DNA of 64,000 nucleotides, taken from the NCBI GenBank assembly GCA_903912525.1, contig CAIWHK010000042.1:46113-110112 (forward strand), written 5' to 3'. The translations under genes and the position numbers were made by a program. This document shows, in pieces, positions 44,674 through 56,215 of the stretch (position 1 is the first letter of the stretch; every line of letters begins with the position of its first letter). Under the pieces are notes generated by a model. That model was given only the letters and a program-made list of their open reading frames with translations. It was not told the origin of the DNA and made no database searches. The DNA comes from an uncultured bacterium. Lineage in GTDB: Bacteria > Krumholzibacteriota > Krumholzibacteriia > LZORAL124-64-63.

Positions 44674-44685
44674 TTAGCTCGATTT

Positions 44686-44749
44686 CCGGCGCCCGGGCGG
44701 GCAGGCGGCGTGGGCCGCTTGACTCAGCCCGGACGCCGGATGATTTTTG
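44686..44749 (+). terminator. Terminator of the heptahaem cytochrome gene
   Basis: CCGGCGCCCGGGC pairs with GCCCGGACGCCGG (one mismatch) around a loop containing a smaller hairpin, followed by ATGATTTTT. Confidence 0.65.
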
Positions 44750-44753
44750 TTGA

Positions 44754-47033
<2,280 letters not shown>

Positions 47034-47068
47034 CCACCAACGGCAACAGCCGGAGGGTTGATCACGGG

Positions 47069-47105
47069 ACGGCCGTTGACCATGAGTCGGCGGCCGTTCT
47101 TGTCG
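47069..47105 (+). terminator. Terminator-like hairpin after icd
   Basis: ACGGCCG and CGGCCGT flank a 15-nt loop and are followed by TCTTGTC, 36 bp past the icd stop. Confidence 0.5.
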
Positions 47106-47131
47106 GTGGGCCGTCGCGAAAGGGGAGTCCC

Positions 47132-47554
47132 ATGGTCATGGCGCCGAGGATCCTGTGGCTGATCGTCCTGGCCTGTTTTGTCGGCGGGTGCGGCACCATG
47201 CGGCCGGCGCGCTGGGCGGATGCGCCGGCGGATTCGGCCGCCGACAATCGCGTGCTGCCCGTGGTCAAGATCGGCGACCGCGTCGCGGTCGAACGGCTGG
47301 ACCGATCCCGGGTGTCGGGGCATTTGCGCGCGTTCACGAGCGACAGCGTCACCGTCGAGACCGAGCGGAAGGTCGGGTACGAGTGGGTTCACGAAACCCA
47401 GGTGATCCCGCGCGCCGAGATTCTCTCCGTGAAGAAGAAGCAGGTGAGCCTCGAGCGGACGCTCCTGCTGGCCGGCGGCGCGGTCGTCGGCTTGGGTGTC
47501 GCCTTCGTGATCGCCGTGGGCAGTACGGATTGGCATTGGGAGGAGGCGAACTGA
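47132..47554 (+). CDS. Hypothetical small lipoprotein
   Basis: This 140-residue protein has a type II signal peptide (RILWLIVLACFVGGCGTMRP, lipobox VGGC). Its mature domain contains VVKIGDRVAVERLDRSRVSG, then LRAFTSDSVTVETERKVGYE, a small beta-barrel-like pattern seen in proteins that bind or tether surface polymers. A C-terminal hydrophobic segment follows (TLLLAGGAVVGLGVAFVIAV). No family was recognised. ATG 47132 follows AGGGGAG. The iterated palindrome begins 4 bp after the stop. Confidence 0.7.
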   Translation: MVMAPRILWLIVLACFVGGCGTMRPARWADAPADSAADNRVLPVVKIGDRVAVERLDRSRVSGHLRAFTSDSVTVETERKVGYEWVHETQVIPRAEILSVKKKQVSLERTLLLAGGAVVGLGVAFVIAVGSTDWHWEEAN

Positions 47555-47557
47555 GGG

Positions 47558-47571
47558 TTGCGCCGGCGCAA
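47558..47571. repeat. Iterated palindrome, copy 5
   Basis: An exact 14-mer, 4 bp after the stop of the small lipoprotein gene. Confidence 0.85.
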
Positions 47572-47604
47572 GTCGGGAACACGGATTCGCGTCTGGACGC
47601 CGAA

Positions 47605-47637
47605 GAAGCCGGGATGATAGCCTGCGATCCCGGCTTC
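47605..47637 (+). terminator. Hairpin downstream of the small lipoprotein gene
   Basis: GAAGCCGGGAT and ATCCCGGCTTC form an 11-bp perfect stem with an 11-nt loop. There is no T tract. Confidence 0.4.
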
Positions 47638-47714
47638 AGGGGGAGACTGGCGCCGGACCTTCGCCCACTCGCTGTTGATGATGAATTCGGAAATCATTAC
47701 CGGATGGGGGCAGC

Positions 47715-48830
47715 ATGGATTCCTTCGACGGGTATACCCCTGCGAGTGACGACCCCGGGACGGACGCCGCCGCCGCCGCCACCCCGCCCGAGCCCCGCAC
47801 CGCCGGTTTCCACTTCACCGGCACCACCGACGAGTACTTCCGCATCTGGATCGTCAATGCCTGCCTGTCCATCGTCACGCTGGGCATCTACTCGGCGTGG
47901 GCGAAGGTGCGCATGACGAAGTACGTGCGCGGCCACACGCTGGTCGACGGAGTGCCATTCACCTACGACGCCAATCCCATCGCCATCCTCAAGGGCCGCC
48001 TGATCGCTGTGGGCGCGTTCGGCCTGTGGACCGGGCTCGGCTACATCTCGCCCGTGGCGCAGCTGGCCCTGCTGGTGCCGGCCGCCTTCATCGTGCCGTG
48101 GCTGGTGGTGGCCTCGCTGCGCTTCAACGCCCGTGTGACGGCGTACCGGAACGTCGGCTTCCGCTTCGACGGCGACTACAAGGGCGCGCTGAAGTACTTC
48201 GTCGGGTTCATGCTGCTGGCCGGCTGCACGGGGTACATCATGCTGCCGTGGGCGATCCGCCAGCAGCGGGCCTGGCAGGCGCGGCACACCTCGTGGGGCA
48301 ACCGGCGGCTCGAGCTCAGGGCGCTTACCAGCGAGTTCTACGCCGCGTACATGCCGATGTTCATCGCGGTGGTGATCCTCATCTTCGTGATGTTCTTCAT
48401 GTTCAGCGTCGCCGCGGTCACGGGCGGCAAGGGCGATGAGGGCAGCGCGACCGACACGGCGATGTCGACGGGCATGATCGTCGGCTTCGCCATTACCTAC
48501 ATCGTCATCATCCTGGCGGCCTTCTGGACGCAGGCGGCCCTGGTCGGGACCACCCTGGGCGGCCTGGCGGTGGGCGACCAGTCGCGGATGCGCTGTTCGA
48601 TCGCCTCGTCGCGCTACGCCTGGATCCTGGGCTCGAACGCGCTCGTCTCGCTGCTGACCCTCGGGATGATGTACCCGTGGGGCGAGGTGCGCCGCCTGCG
48701 CTACCTGGCGTCCCACACGACCATCGGCGGCGCCGAGACCTTCGATACGGTCGTGGGCCCGCGCGGCGGCCCTGCCTCGGCGGCCGGCGACGAGGTTGCC
48801 GACGCCTTCGACATCGACGTGGGGTTCTGA
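47715..48830 (+). CDS. YjgN family membrane protein (DUF898)
   Basis: This 371-residue protein has a Pro/Ala-rich cytoplasmic start followed by two copies of the DUF898 unit: FHFTGTTDEYFRIWIVNACL with VTLGIYSAWAKVRMTKYVRG, and YRNVGFRFDGDYKGALKYFV with MLPWAIRQQRAWQARHTSWG. About six to eight membrane segments are present. A closing IASSRYAWILGSNALVSLLT with MYPWGEVRRLRYLASHTTIG repeats the motif. The function of YjgN is unknown, but these proteins are commonly coded next to M48 peptidases, exactly as here (1-bp gap). Confidence 0.9.
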   Translation: MDSFDGYTPASDDPGTDAAAAATPPEPRTAGFHFTGTTDEYFRIWIVNACLSIVTLGIYSAWAKVRMTKYVRGHTLVDGVPFTYDANPIAILKGRLIAVGAFGLWTGLGYISPVAQLALLVPAAFIVPWLVVASLRFNARVTAYRNVGFRFDGDYKGALKYFVGFMLLAGCTGYIMLPWAIRQQRAWQARHTSWGNRRLELRALTSEFYAAYMPMFIAVVILIFVMFFMFSVAAVTGGKGDEGSATDTAMSTGMIVGFAITYIVIILAAFWTQAALVGTTLGGLAVGDQSRMRCSIASSRYAWILGSNALVSLLTLGMMYPWGEVRRLRYLASHTTIGGAETFDTVVGPRGGPASAAGDEVADAFDIDVGF

Positions 48831-48831
48831 C

Positions 48832-49863
48832 ATGGAATCGCAAGGCGCGCCGATCACGCTGGCCGGCACCTGGTTCGCAGCCGGGTCGTCGAAGAGCCAT
48901 GTCGCGACGCTGTCCCTCGACAGCGGTGTGCTGACCCTGTCCGCGAACGATGCCGCGGCGACGTTTGCGCCCGGCGATGTGCACGTCACCGGCCTCGACG
49001 ATCCTCTGTCGGTCGACTTCCCCGACGGCGGATCGTTCGTCGCAACCGCGGGCGATGCCGGCGCGCGCGCGCTGCTGGCCGCGCTGCGCGTCGGGGATTC
49101 GCCCGTCGCCCGGCTGGAGAAGAGCTGGCGCACGGTGATCATCGCCGCGGCCGCCACGATGGCGCTGACCGCGCTGTTCTTCTTCGTCATCCTGCCGGCC
49201 GCAGCGAAGCCGGCCGCGATGATCGTGCCGCAGAAGTGGGCCCGCATCATCGATGACCAGACGATGATCATCCTGGACAAGGCCGCGTTCGGGGCATCGA
49301 CCCTGGAGGATGACCGCCGGCAGGAGCTGGAGGGCGTGCTGGCCGGCCTGGTCGACCAGCTGGGCCTCGATGCGGACCGCTACCAGCTGCTCATGCGTCA
49401 CGGCCGGATGATGGGCCCCAACGCATTCGCGATGCCGGGCGGCACCATCGTCGTCACCGACCAGATGGCGGATTTCGTGGACAACAACGACCAGCTGCGC
49501 GCCGTCATGGCGCACGAGATCGGCCATGTCGAGGAGCGCCACGGCCTGCAGCAGCTGCTGCGGGGCTCGACGCTGGCGATCATGCTGGTGATGGTCGGCC
49601 CCGACGCGGGGACCATCAGCCACCTGGCCTCGGGAATGCCCGCGGTGCTGATGGAGAAGGGCTACTCGCGGAACTTCGAACGCGCCGCCGACCTCTACGC
49701 CTGCCGGGCGCTGACCGGCACGGGCGAGGGGACGGAAGCCTACGCGCGCATCATGGAGAAGCTGATGGAGGCCTATCCCGAGGCGCCGGCTGGCGCGGCG
49801 TGGTTCTCGACGCATCCGGATTCGTATGAGCGGGTGGTGATGATCCGGGGCTACAGGCCCTGA
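48832..49863 (+). CDS. M48 family zinc metallopeptidase
   Basis: This 343-residue membrane-anchored protease has an N-terminal beta-rich domain of about 95 residues, one transmembrane helix (WRTVIIAAAATMALTALFFF), then a peptidase domain. Zinc ligands are in VMAHEIGHVEERHGLQQLLR (HExxH) and the third, Glu, in FERAADLYACRAL. NAFAMPGGTIVVTDQMADFV is the typical strand before the helix. It probably degrades membrane or periplasmic proteins (HtpX/BepA-like). Start ATG 48832 lies 1 bp after the YjgN-like gene, so they are co-translated and likely work together. Confidence 0.9.
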   Translation: MESQGAPITLAGTWFAAGSSKSHVATLSLDSGVLTLSANDAAATFAPGDVHVTGLDDPLSVDFPDGGSFVATAGDAGARALLAALRVGDSPVARLEKSWRTVIIAAAATMALTALFFFVILPAAAKPAAMIVPQKWARIIDDQTMIILDKAAFGASTLEDDRRQELEGVLAGLVDQLGLDADRYQLLMRHGRMMGPNAFAMPGGTIVVTDQMADFVDNNDQLRAVMAHEIGHVEERHGLQQLLRGSTLAIMLVMVGPDAGTISHLASGMPAVLMEKGYSRNFERAADLYACRALTGTGEGTEAYARIMEKLMEAYPEAPAGAAWFSTHPDSYERVVMIRGYRP

Positions 49864-49943
49864 GTGTCGGCGCCGCTGAACCATGCTAGGATCCCGGCAG
49901 GACGCCGGGAGAGCCCTCTGCAGACCAGCCACGGTCCCCGGAA

Positions 49944-52196
49944 ATGAAGGTGCCTGTCCGACGGGGGACCCTTGCCTTGCGACCCACGGCCTCAACCGCC
50001 CGCAGCACCCGCCTTCTGCCGCTTGCTGTCGCGGCGGTCGCACTGGTCGTCTACGCGGCAACCCTGCAGCGCACGCTGCCGGCCGGCGACAGCGGTGAAC
50101 TGATCGCCGTGGCCTGGGGCCATGGCGTCGCCCATCCTCCCGGCTATCCGCTGTACACGCTGGTCGCAGGCGCTTGGGTGCGGCTGTGCGCCTGGGGTGA
50201 ACCTGCGTTGCGCCTGGCGCTGTTGTCGGCGTTGTGCCAGGCCGCAGCCGCGGGCCTCCTCGCTGGCGCCCTGCGCCGGTTGGGCACCGGCCTGGCTGCG
50301 GCCGCGGGCGCCGCGCTGCTGTGGGCGTTCTGTGCCCCGGCCTGGAAGACGGCGCTGGTCGCCGAGGTCTTTGCGCTGAACAGCCTGCTGGCCGCCGCGC
50401 TGTGGCTGGCGTTCGCCACGCTGCTGGCTGCGGGCGATGCGCGTGGGCATCGTCGTTCACTGGTGGCCCTGCTGGCGTTGACGGTGCTGGGGCTGTCGCA
50501 TCATCACACCCTGTTCATCCTGGCGCTGCCGCTGGATGTGACGGCGCTCATCGTCTGGCTGCGCCGCGGACGGCCCGGTGGCGACGGGAAGTTCATGGCG
50601 ATGTCGGCGGGCGTGGCGCTGGCCTGCCTGTCGCCGTTGCTGACGCTGATGCTGCCGCCCGGCGTCGCGGCGCCGGTGTGGGGACGGACATCGACCTGGG
50701 CCGGGCTGTGGCATCACCTGTTGCGCCGCGACTACGGGACGTTTTCGCTGGATCCCGTCGAGGCGGGCTATGCCGGCGGGGCGGACCATGTGCGGCAGTG
50801 GCTGGCCTCGGCGCCGCACGCCATCGGCTATCCGGGCCTGCTGCTGGTCGTCGCCGGCCTCGTCGTGCTCGTGTCGCGCGCGGTGCGCGGGTCGGCGGGC
50901 GCCCGGCCCGTGCTGGCGGCAGCAGTCGGCATGCTCGTCCTGCAGGGACTTTTCTTCACGCGCGTCGGCTACCCGCTGGAACCGGCCCACCTGCGCGGCG
51001 TGGTCGAGCGCTTCCAGGCGCTGCCTGCCATGGCACTCGCCGTCCTGGCGGGCCTGGCGCTGGCCGCACCGGTCGGCCGCTGGCGAGCGGCGGCCGTGCT
51101 GCCGGCCATCATCGCTGTTGCGTGGCCGCTTGGCCTGCACTGGCGCACCGTGGACCAGCACGACAACACCTTCCACGCCGACACCGTGCACAACGTGCTG
51201 GTGAGCGTGCCGCAGGGCGCGGCGCTGTTCGTGCAGGGCGATCTGCTGCACAACGGGCTGGCCTACACCGTGGGTGTGCAGGGGCAGCGCCCGGACCTGG
51301 CGTGGGCCGACCAGGAGTTGATGACCTACGCCTGGTACGTGAAGCGCCTGCGCGTGCGCGAGCCGGCACTGCTGCCGCCCCTGGACCGGGCCGATCGCGT
51401 ACAGTTGGCCGATGGGCGGGCGCTGGCGGGGAAGCTGCGTGAAGGACCGGCGGATTCGCTGCCGTTGCTGACGCTGGCCGGCTGGCGGGTCCTGGACGCG
51501 GCCCAGGCAGCGCAGGTCGAACGCGACCTGGCGCCGGACCTCTTCGCGACGGAACTGGCGGCTGAGGGCCATGCGTCCCTGCTCAAGGGTGACGATGATC
51601 GTTACAGCGGCTTGCCCGGATCGCAGAACGTCTTCTGGCTCGACCGATTGGCGCCGCGCCGCGTCGTGGCCATGGCGGGCTTCAAGGACGAGAGCTTTCG
51701 CCGCTACTACACCGCCGTGCCGCGGGGCCTGGTGCAGGTGATGGCGCCGATCGGGAGCGAGCCATCGCCGGCGCAACAGGCCCGTGACGCCGCCGACCTG
51801 CTCGCGCAGATGCGGCTGGACTCGTGGTTCCACTCGCAGGACCCGTGGAGCTTCGAGGCCACCACTCGTGAACAGGTGGCCGCCTTCATCACCGCGACCG
51901 CGACCTTGCTGGCGCGGCCGGAGGCTGCGGCGGTCCGGCGCGCCGACCATCCGGGCCTGGATGTGCTGGCGAACTGGTTGGCCCGTTACCGACGCGAGGT
52001 CGTGCCCGGGGATCCGCGGCTGGACTACGCCAGTGGTTTCCTGCATCTGCTGCACCCGGACTTCCGCGACCTGGATGCGGTCGCGGCGGACCTGGCGCGG
52101 CTGCGCGAAAACGCCCGCACCGACCCCGCCGCCGCGCGGGCCGCAGACGCCCTGGCGGCCGCCCTGCGCCGGGTGGGCGAATTGGGTGGTAATTGA
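49944..52196 (+). CDS. DUF2723 family membrane protein (glycosyltransferase-C-like)
   Basis: This 750-residue protein has about ten N-terminal transmembrane helices and a soluble C-terminal half. The signature TLPAGDSGELIAVAWGHGVA with HPPGYPLYTLVA lies in the first periplasmic loop and contains the acidic residue expected of GT-C-type protein O-mannosyltransferase relatives. GLSHHHTLFILALPLDVTAL and the RVGYPLEPAHLRGVVERF loop also fit DUF2723. The likely role is glycosylation of exported proteins or lipids using a polyprenyl-linked sugar, by analogy only. The ATG at 49944 has only GGAA upstream, a weak ribosome site. Confidence 0.82.
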   Translation: MKVPVRRGTLALRPTASTARSTRLLPLAVAAVALVVYAATLQRTLPAGDSGELIAVAWGHGVAHPPGYPLYTLVAGAWVRLCAWGEPALRLALLSALCQAAAAGLLAGALRRLGTGLAAAAGAALLWAFCAPAWKTALVAEVFALNSLLAAALWLAFATLLAAGDARGHRRSLVALLALTVLGLSHHHTLFILALPLDVTALIVWLRRGRPGGDGKFMAMSAGVALACLSPLLTLMLPPGVAAPVWGRTSTWAGLWHHLLRRDYGTFSLDPVEAGYAGGADHVRQWLASAPHAIGYPGLLLVVAGLVVLVSRAVRGSAGARPVLAAAVGMLVLQGLFFTRVGYPLEPAHLRGVVERFQALPAMALAVLAGLALAAPVGRWRAAAVLPAIIAVAWPLGLHWRTVDQHDNTFHADTVHNVLVSVPQGAALFVQGDLLHNGLAYTVGVQGQRPDLAWADQELMTYAWYVKRLRVREPALLPPLDRADRVQLADGRALAGKLREGPADSLPLLTLAGWRVLDAAQAAQVERDLAPDLFATELAAEGHASLLKGDDDRYSGLPGSQNVFWLDRLAPRRVVAMAGFKDESFRRYYTAVPRGLVQVMAPIGSEPSPAQQARDAADLLAQMRLDSWFHSQDPWSFEATTREQVAAFITATATLLARPEAAAVRRADHPGLDVLANWLARYRREVVPGDPRLDYASGFLHLLHPDFRDLDAVAADLARLRENARTDPAAARAADALAAALRRVGELGGN

Positions 52197-52279
52197 TCCT
52201 GTTTATCAGCTAGAATGGGGAGGCAGGATCCTACCATGGGGTCCTGTCCGTGCCCTCGGCACCTTCGCAGGAGGACCCC

Positions 52280-53056
52280 ATGCGCCGCTTCGCCCTTGCC
52301 ATCGTGGCCGTTACGCTGTTCGCCGCCGCTCAAGCGCCGGCGGCAGATTCGTTTTTCGACGTGTTCACCGAGCTTGCGGTGACCGCGCCCCCGTACCCGA
52401 CGCAGCCCGTCGAAACCCGCGTCGGCTCCCGGGACGGCATCCGGCTGACGATCTCCGGTTCGGGCTTCCGCTCGCTTTCCGCCGGGCACGGCGGCGGCGG
52501 TGGCGGTGGCACGGCCGGCTTCGACCTGCCGGTCAGCTGCGTCGCCGGGCCTCCGGGCGCCGACTGGTCGAGCAACGCGTTCTTCGACATCACCTACCTG
52601 GCCGCGGTCGGCGGCCCCGACTATGCGGCCGACAGCTTCTTCGACATCTTCACCGAACTCAGGGCGCCCGACGGCTCGCCCGGCCAGCTGGTGCCGGTCT
52701 CCGACGCTTTTCCCGCCGGGGATCCGCGGAACCTTGTCGAGGTGACGTCGACGGATTCGTACTTCGACATCACCTACGAAGTCATGTTCAACCCGCGCGA
52801 ATACACCGTCTACCGGTGCCGGGGGACCACGGCTCCGGGGGTGCGTATCACCCAGGCGACCGCACAGACCGGCCTGTGCTCCAACGGCGCCTGCAGCGCC
52901 TTCACCCTGCACGTCGAACTGCACGCCGACGATCCGTCCGGCTGCTGTTCGGGAGCCCAGCCGGTCGTCCGCCTGACCGAAACGGCGCAGACCTATGACG
53001 CAGCGGTGGCGAACGACGAACGCACCTGGGGCGCCGTCAAGTCCCTGTTCCGGTGA
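52280..53056 (+). CDS. Secreted protein with SFFD repeats
   Basis: This 258-residue exported protein has the signal RRFALAIVAVTLFAAAQAPA. Four copies of a short motif occur: SFFDVFTEL (24-32), NAFFDITY (99-106), SFFDIFTEL (119-127) and SYFDITYE (160-167). The longer FTEL and shorter ITY forms alternate. A poly-Gly loop lies at about 70-77. Six Cys in the C-terminal half (YRCRG, GLCSNGACSAF, GCCSG) suggest disulphides. No family was recognised, and it lacks the FlgD-like sorting tail of its neighbours. GGAGG lies 5 nt before ATG 52280. Confidence 0.75.
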   Translation: MRRFALAIVAVTLFAAAQAPAADSFFDVFTELAVTAPPYPTQPVETRVGSRDGIRLTISGSGFRSLSAGHGGGGGGGTAGFDLPVSCVAGPPGADWSSNAFFDITYLAAVGGPDYAADSFFDIFTELRAPDGSPGQLVPVSDAFPAGDPRNLVEVTSTDSYFDITYEVMFNPREYTVYRCRGTTAPGVRITQATAQTGLCSNGACSAFTLHVELHADDPSGCCSGAQPVVRLTETAQTYDAAVANDERTWGAVKSLFR

Positions 53057-53161
53057 CCTGACGCGACGCTTTCATGGGCCGCCTTCCTGCCGGGAGGCGG
53101 CCCATTCTTGTCATACGCCTCACGCGGGGGGGGCGGGCGGTTGAATTCAGGACGAACATTA

Positions 53162-53190
53162 TTGATATCATCCATTCAATTATGTTAGGT
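53162..53190 (+). promoter_or_regulatory. Possible promoter of the metalloprotease gene
   Basis: TTGATA (53162-53167) and TTAGGT (53185-53190) are 17 bp apart in an A/T-rich patch 29 bp before the ATG. The -35 match is good, the -10 weak. Confidence 0.3.
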
Positions 53191-53218
53191 TCACGATCTC
53201 TGCCCGCTGGAGGTCGTC

Positions 53219-55186
53219 ATGAAGATCCTGTCAGGCGTCGCCATTCTGCTGGCCATCACACTCCTCGTCACAGCCACGGAAGCAACAGGCAGCGTAGCGC
53301 CTGTCGTTGACCGTCAGGCCAACGTGGCGACGGGTATCCCGCTGTCGGCGATTTCGCTGCAGTCGCTGGCCGCGCTGCCGCAGGCCGGCCGGCCCGGCAC
53401 CATCGACCTGGTTCTCGGTGAACGCAACGTCACCCTGGAACTCGTGCCCCACTCGGTGCGCGCCCCGGACTTTCGCGTCATGGTGATCGGCAGCGACGGC
53501 GTCAAGCGCGCAGTAACGGCGCCGCCGCCCGCCACCTGGCGTGGCACTGTTGCGGGTGAACCGGGCAGCCGGGTGCTGATGAGCCAGGTGCGCGGACAAC
53601 TGCAGGGTTCCGTGCTTCTGCCGGGGCGGGGGGATGCGGAGACGCAGTGGTGGACCATCATGCCTGCTGCCGGCCTGACAGGCGCCGGCGACAGTGCGCT
53701 GACGGCCGTCTTCCGCGAAGAAGACCTGCCGCCGTCGGAGGCTACCTGCGGTATCGAGGAGATCGAAGCGCCGTCGTCGGCAGCGCCGGCTCCCGGGAAC
53801 GAGATCCGCGCGCGCCGCAGCCCGTCGGAAGCCGCGGTGCTGCGCCTGGCCTGCGATACCGACCTCGAGTTCTACGTCGCGAACGGCAGTTCGGTGCCGG
53901 CGACCGTGGCCGACATCGAGGCCGTGGTCAACGGCGCGTCCGACCTGTACGAACTCGACCTGCAGACGATCGTCCAGATCGGCGACATCATCGTGCGGAC
54001 CGTCGATCCGGACCCCTACACGACGACGAACCCCACCGCACTCCTGGTCCAGGAGCGCACCGAATGGACGGCCAATCATGGCGACATCGTGCGCAACGCG
54101 GTGCAGTTGTTCACGGGACGGGACCTGGACGGCACCGCCGTCGGCATCGCCTTCAGCGACGCGGTCATCTGCGGAAACTACAACAATTACAGCGTGGTCC
54201 AGTCGCGCTACACCACCGTGTCGGCGAACCGCTTTGCGCTGTCGGCGCATGAACTCGGCCACAACTGCGACGGTGTCCACTGCGACTACATGGACTTCAT
54301 CTGCCGCGTCATGTGTCCCAGCATTGGCGGCTGTTCAGCCGGGATCCGCTCGTTCGGCCCCTGGGAGGTGGCTCGCATCGGCAGCCGCCTGGCCAGCCTC
54401 TCCTGCCTGGGCACGGCCGAACTGGACCTGCCGCACGCGACGCTCCCGTTCACGGAAGCCTTCACCGCGGCAAGTCTCGATCCGGCCAAGTGGACCGCCG
54501 TCGACCAGGCCTCTGTTTCGACCGGCCGGCTGGCCCTCAACCACGGCGGCGGCTACAGCCCAAGCTTCTATCTCGGCACCGTCCGCACCCTGCCGATCGT
54601 CGTGCCCGGTCGCGTCGACATCTCCTACAAGGTCCGCCCATCCGGCGTCACGGCCGGTCAGCGGCTGAAGGTCGAGTACTTCGATACGGCGACCCGCGCC
54701 TGGCTCCTGCTCAATACGATTGTCGCGCCGGGCGGCACGCCGGCGGACTACACCACGTGGACGCATACCACGCCGCCGGAAGCCGCGGGAGACCTGTTCT
54801 GCCTGCGCTTCAGCGCCTACGGCGACGCAGGCAGCACCAGCAGCGACTGGCTGGTCGATGATGTCGCCATCGCGGCCTCGATGTCCGCGGTCCCAGGCGA
54901 GGCCCTGCCGACAGCCCTGTTGCGCGGCGTGTGGCCGAACCCGTTCAACCCGGGGACGACGATCAGGTTTGATCTGCCTGAGGCCGGTGCTGTGCGCCTG
55001 TCCGTGTTTGACGTAGCGGGCCGCCTGGTCCGTGCGCTGCTCGACGAGAATATGCCCCAGGGAAACCACGAGGCCGCCTGGGACGGTCGGGATGCGTCGG
55101 GTCGGGACGTAGGCTCGGGCAGCTACCTGGCGCGACTGGAATTCGGCGGTAAAGTCGAGTCGGTGACGATGGGGCTGGTGAGATAG
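53219..55186 (+). CDS. Secreted reprolysin-like (M12B) metalloprotease with sorting domain
   Basis: This 655-residue exported protease has the signal MKILSGVAILLAITLLVTAT and a prodomain of about 190 residues. A catalytic domain follows with LSAHELGHNCDGVHCD (HExxHxxxxxH zinc site, about residue 345) and the Met-turn CRVMCPSIGG. A jelly-roll-like domain comes next (LPFTEAFTAASLDPAKWTAV; SSDWLVDDVAIAAS). The C-terminus is the FlgD/Por-like sorting module: WPNPFNPGTTIRFDLPEAGA, then VRLSVFDVAGRLVRALLDEN, ending VTMGLVR. It probably digests environmental protein at the cell surface. GGAGG precedes the ATG. It is the first of four proteins in the window with this tail. Confidence 0.88.
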   Translation: MKILSGVAILLAITLLVTATEATGSVAPVVDRQANVATGIPLSAISLQSLAALPQAGRPGTIDLVLGERNVTLELVPHSVRAPDFRVMVIGSDGVKRAVTAPPPATWRGTVAGEPGSRVLMSQVRGQLQGSVLLPGRGDAETQWWTIMPAAGLTGAGDSALTAVFREEDLPPSEATCGIEEIEAPSSAAPAPGNEIRARRSPSEAAVLRLACDTDLEFYVANGSSVPATVADIEAVVNGASDLYELDLQTIVQIGDIIVRTVDPDPYTTTNPTALLVQERTEWTANHGDIVRNAVQLFTGRDLDGTAVGIAFSDAVICGNYNNYSVVQSRYTTVSANRFALSAHELGHNCDGVHCDYMDFICRVMCPSIGGCSAGIRSFGPWEVARIGSRLASLSCLGTAELDLPHATLPFTEAFTAASLDPAKWTAVDQASVSTGRLALNHGGGYSPSFYLGTVRTLPIVVPGRVDISYKVRPSGVTAGQRLKVEYFDTATRAWLLLNTIVAPGGTPADYTTWTHTTPPEAAGDLFCLRFSAYGDAGSTSSDWLVDDVAIAASMSAVPGEALPTALLRGVWPNPFNPGTTIRFDLPEAGAVRLSVFDVAGRLVRALLDENMPQGNHEAAWDGRDASGRDVGSGSYLARLEFGGKVESVTMGLVR

Positions 55187-55269
55187 GACCAGCCCAATCC
55201 GTGACGACTTCGATCACGCGAAAGAAGACGAGCATCATCCGCGCAAATGAAAACACGCCATCATTGAAT

Positions 55270-55290
55270 GGTGATTGTGTTAGAATCACC
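55270..55290 (+). promoter_or_regulatory. Inverted repeat over a possible -10 element
   Basis: GGTGATT and AATCACC form a 7-bp inverted repeat with spacer GTGTTAG. TAGAAT (281-286) is a good -10 hexamer inside it, 33 bp before the lectin-like gene's ATG. It could be an operator overlapping the promoter. Confidence 0.35.
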
Positions 55291-55318
55291 GTATCACTGC
55301 CGCTGAAAGGGACATGGG

Positions 55319-56155
55319 ATGAAGAACATCTTGCCTTGGTTTGCTGCCGTTCTCCTCGCCGGTTCATGCGTGATTGCGACGCCAGGCAACGCGGCTCCGG
55401 TTGCGGATCCGGCCACCGGTCATGCCTACGAGCTTGTGCTGACCCCTGACCTGACCTGGCACCAGGCTGTCGATGCCGCGGCACAAATGAGTTGGGCCGG
55501 CAGGGAGGGCCACCTTGCCACCATCACGAACCTGGCCGAGCAGGAGTTCGTCATCGCGAGCCTGGGCGGAGGTCCCCAGATCAACTACTGCTGGGTGGGC
55601 GGTTACCAGGACCGCTCGGCACCGAACTTCTCGGAGCCCTTTGACGGATGGAAGTGGATCACGGGGGAGACATGGCTCGGCTCCGGTCCCGAAGCGCCGA
55701 ACTTCAGCTTCAACAACACGTACTCTGACTATACCTCTGAAGAATACCTGATCACGTGGTGGGGAACCGGTGGACTGAATGATTTCTCCGAATCCGGCTA
55801 CGCCGACAGCCGGGGGTACATTGTCGAGTACGAGCCCACAGCCACGGCAGTCTTCGGTTCCACCGAGCCGCCGTCGGCATGTCTACGTCTCGGCTCACCA
55901 AGCCCGAACCCGTTCAACCCGCGGACGACGATCTGCTTCGAGTTGCCCGAACCCGGGCACGTCCGACTCTCCATTTGTGACCTTCGCGGCAGGCTTGTCC
56001 GCACGCTCGTGGACGAAGACTTGTCCAGCGGAGGCCATCAGGCGACCTGGGATGGAAAGGACATGCGGGGGGCAGGAGTCTCGTCGGGGACGTACCTCGC
56101 GAGGATCGATTTCGGCACGGTGCACGAGACGAAACGGCTGACGTTGATCAAGTGA
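55319..56155 (+). CDS. Secreted C-type lectin-like protein with sorting domain
   Basis: This 278-residue exported protein has the signal KNILPWFAAVLLAGSCVIAT. A C-type lectin-like fold occupies residues about 35-165: YELVLTPDLTWHQAVDAAAQ with GREGHLATITNLAEQEFVIA, YCWVGGYQDRSAPN, WKWITGETW and NDFSESGYADSRGYIVEYEP. The last 85 residues are the FlgD/Por-like module (SPNPFNPRTTICFELPEPGH; VRLSICDLRGRLVRTLVDED), ending RLTLIK. Carbohydrate or calcium binding is possible but not shown. Its neighbours carry the same tail. Confidence 0.85.
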   Translation: MKNILPWFAAVLLAGSCVIATPGNAAPVADPATGHAYELVLTPDLTWHQAVDAAAQMSWAGREGHLATITNLAEQEFVIASLGGGPQINYCWVGGYQDRSAPNFSEPFDGWKWITGETWLGSGPEAPNFSFNNTYSDYTSEEYLITWWGTGGLNDFSESGYADSRGYIVEYEPTATAVFGSTEPPSACLRLGSPSPNPFNPRTTICFELPEPGHVRLSICDLRGRLVRTLVDEDLSSGGHQATWDGKDMRGAGVSSGTYLARIDFGTVHETKRLTLIK

Positions 56156-56215
56156 TCGTTGCCCAGCCCGGGCTTTTTCCGGCTGTAAGCGCCCGGATCC
56201 GCCGAAGGAGTTCCA

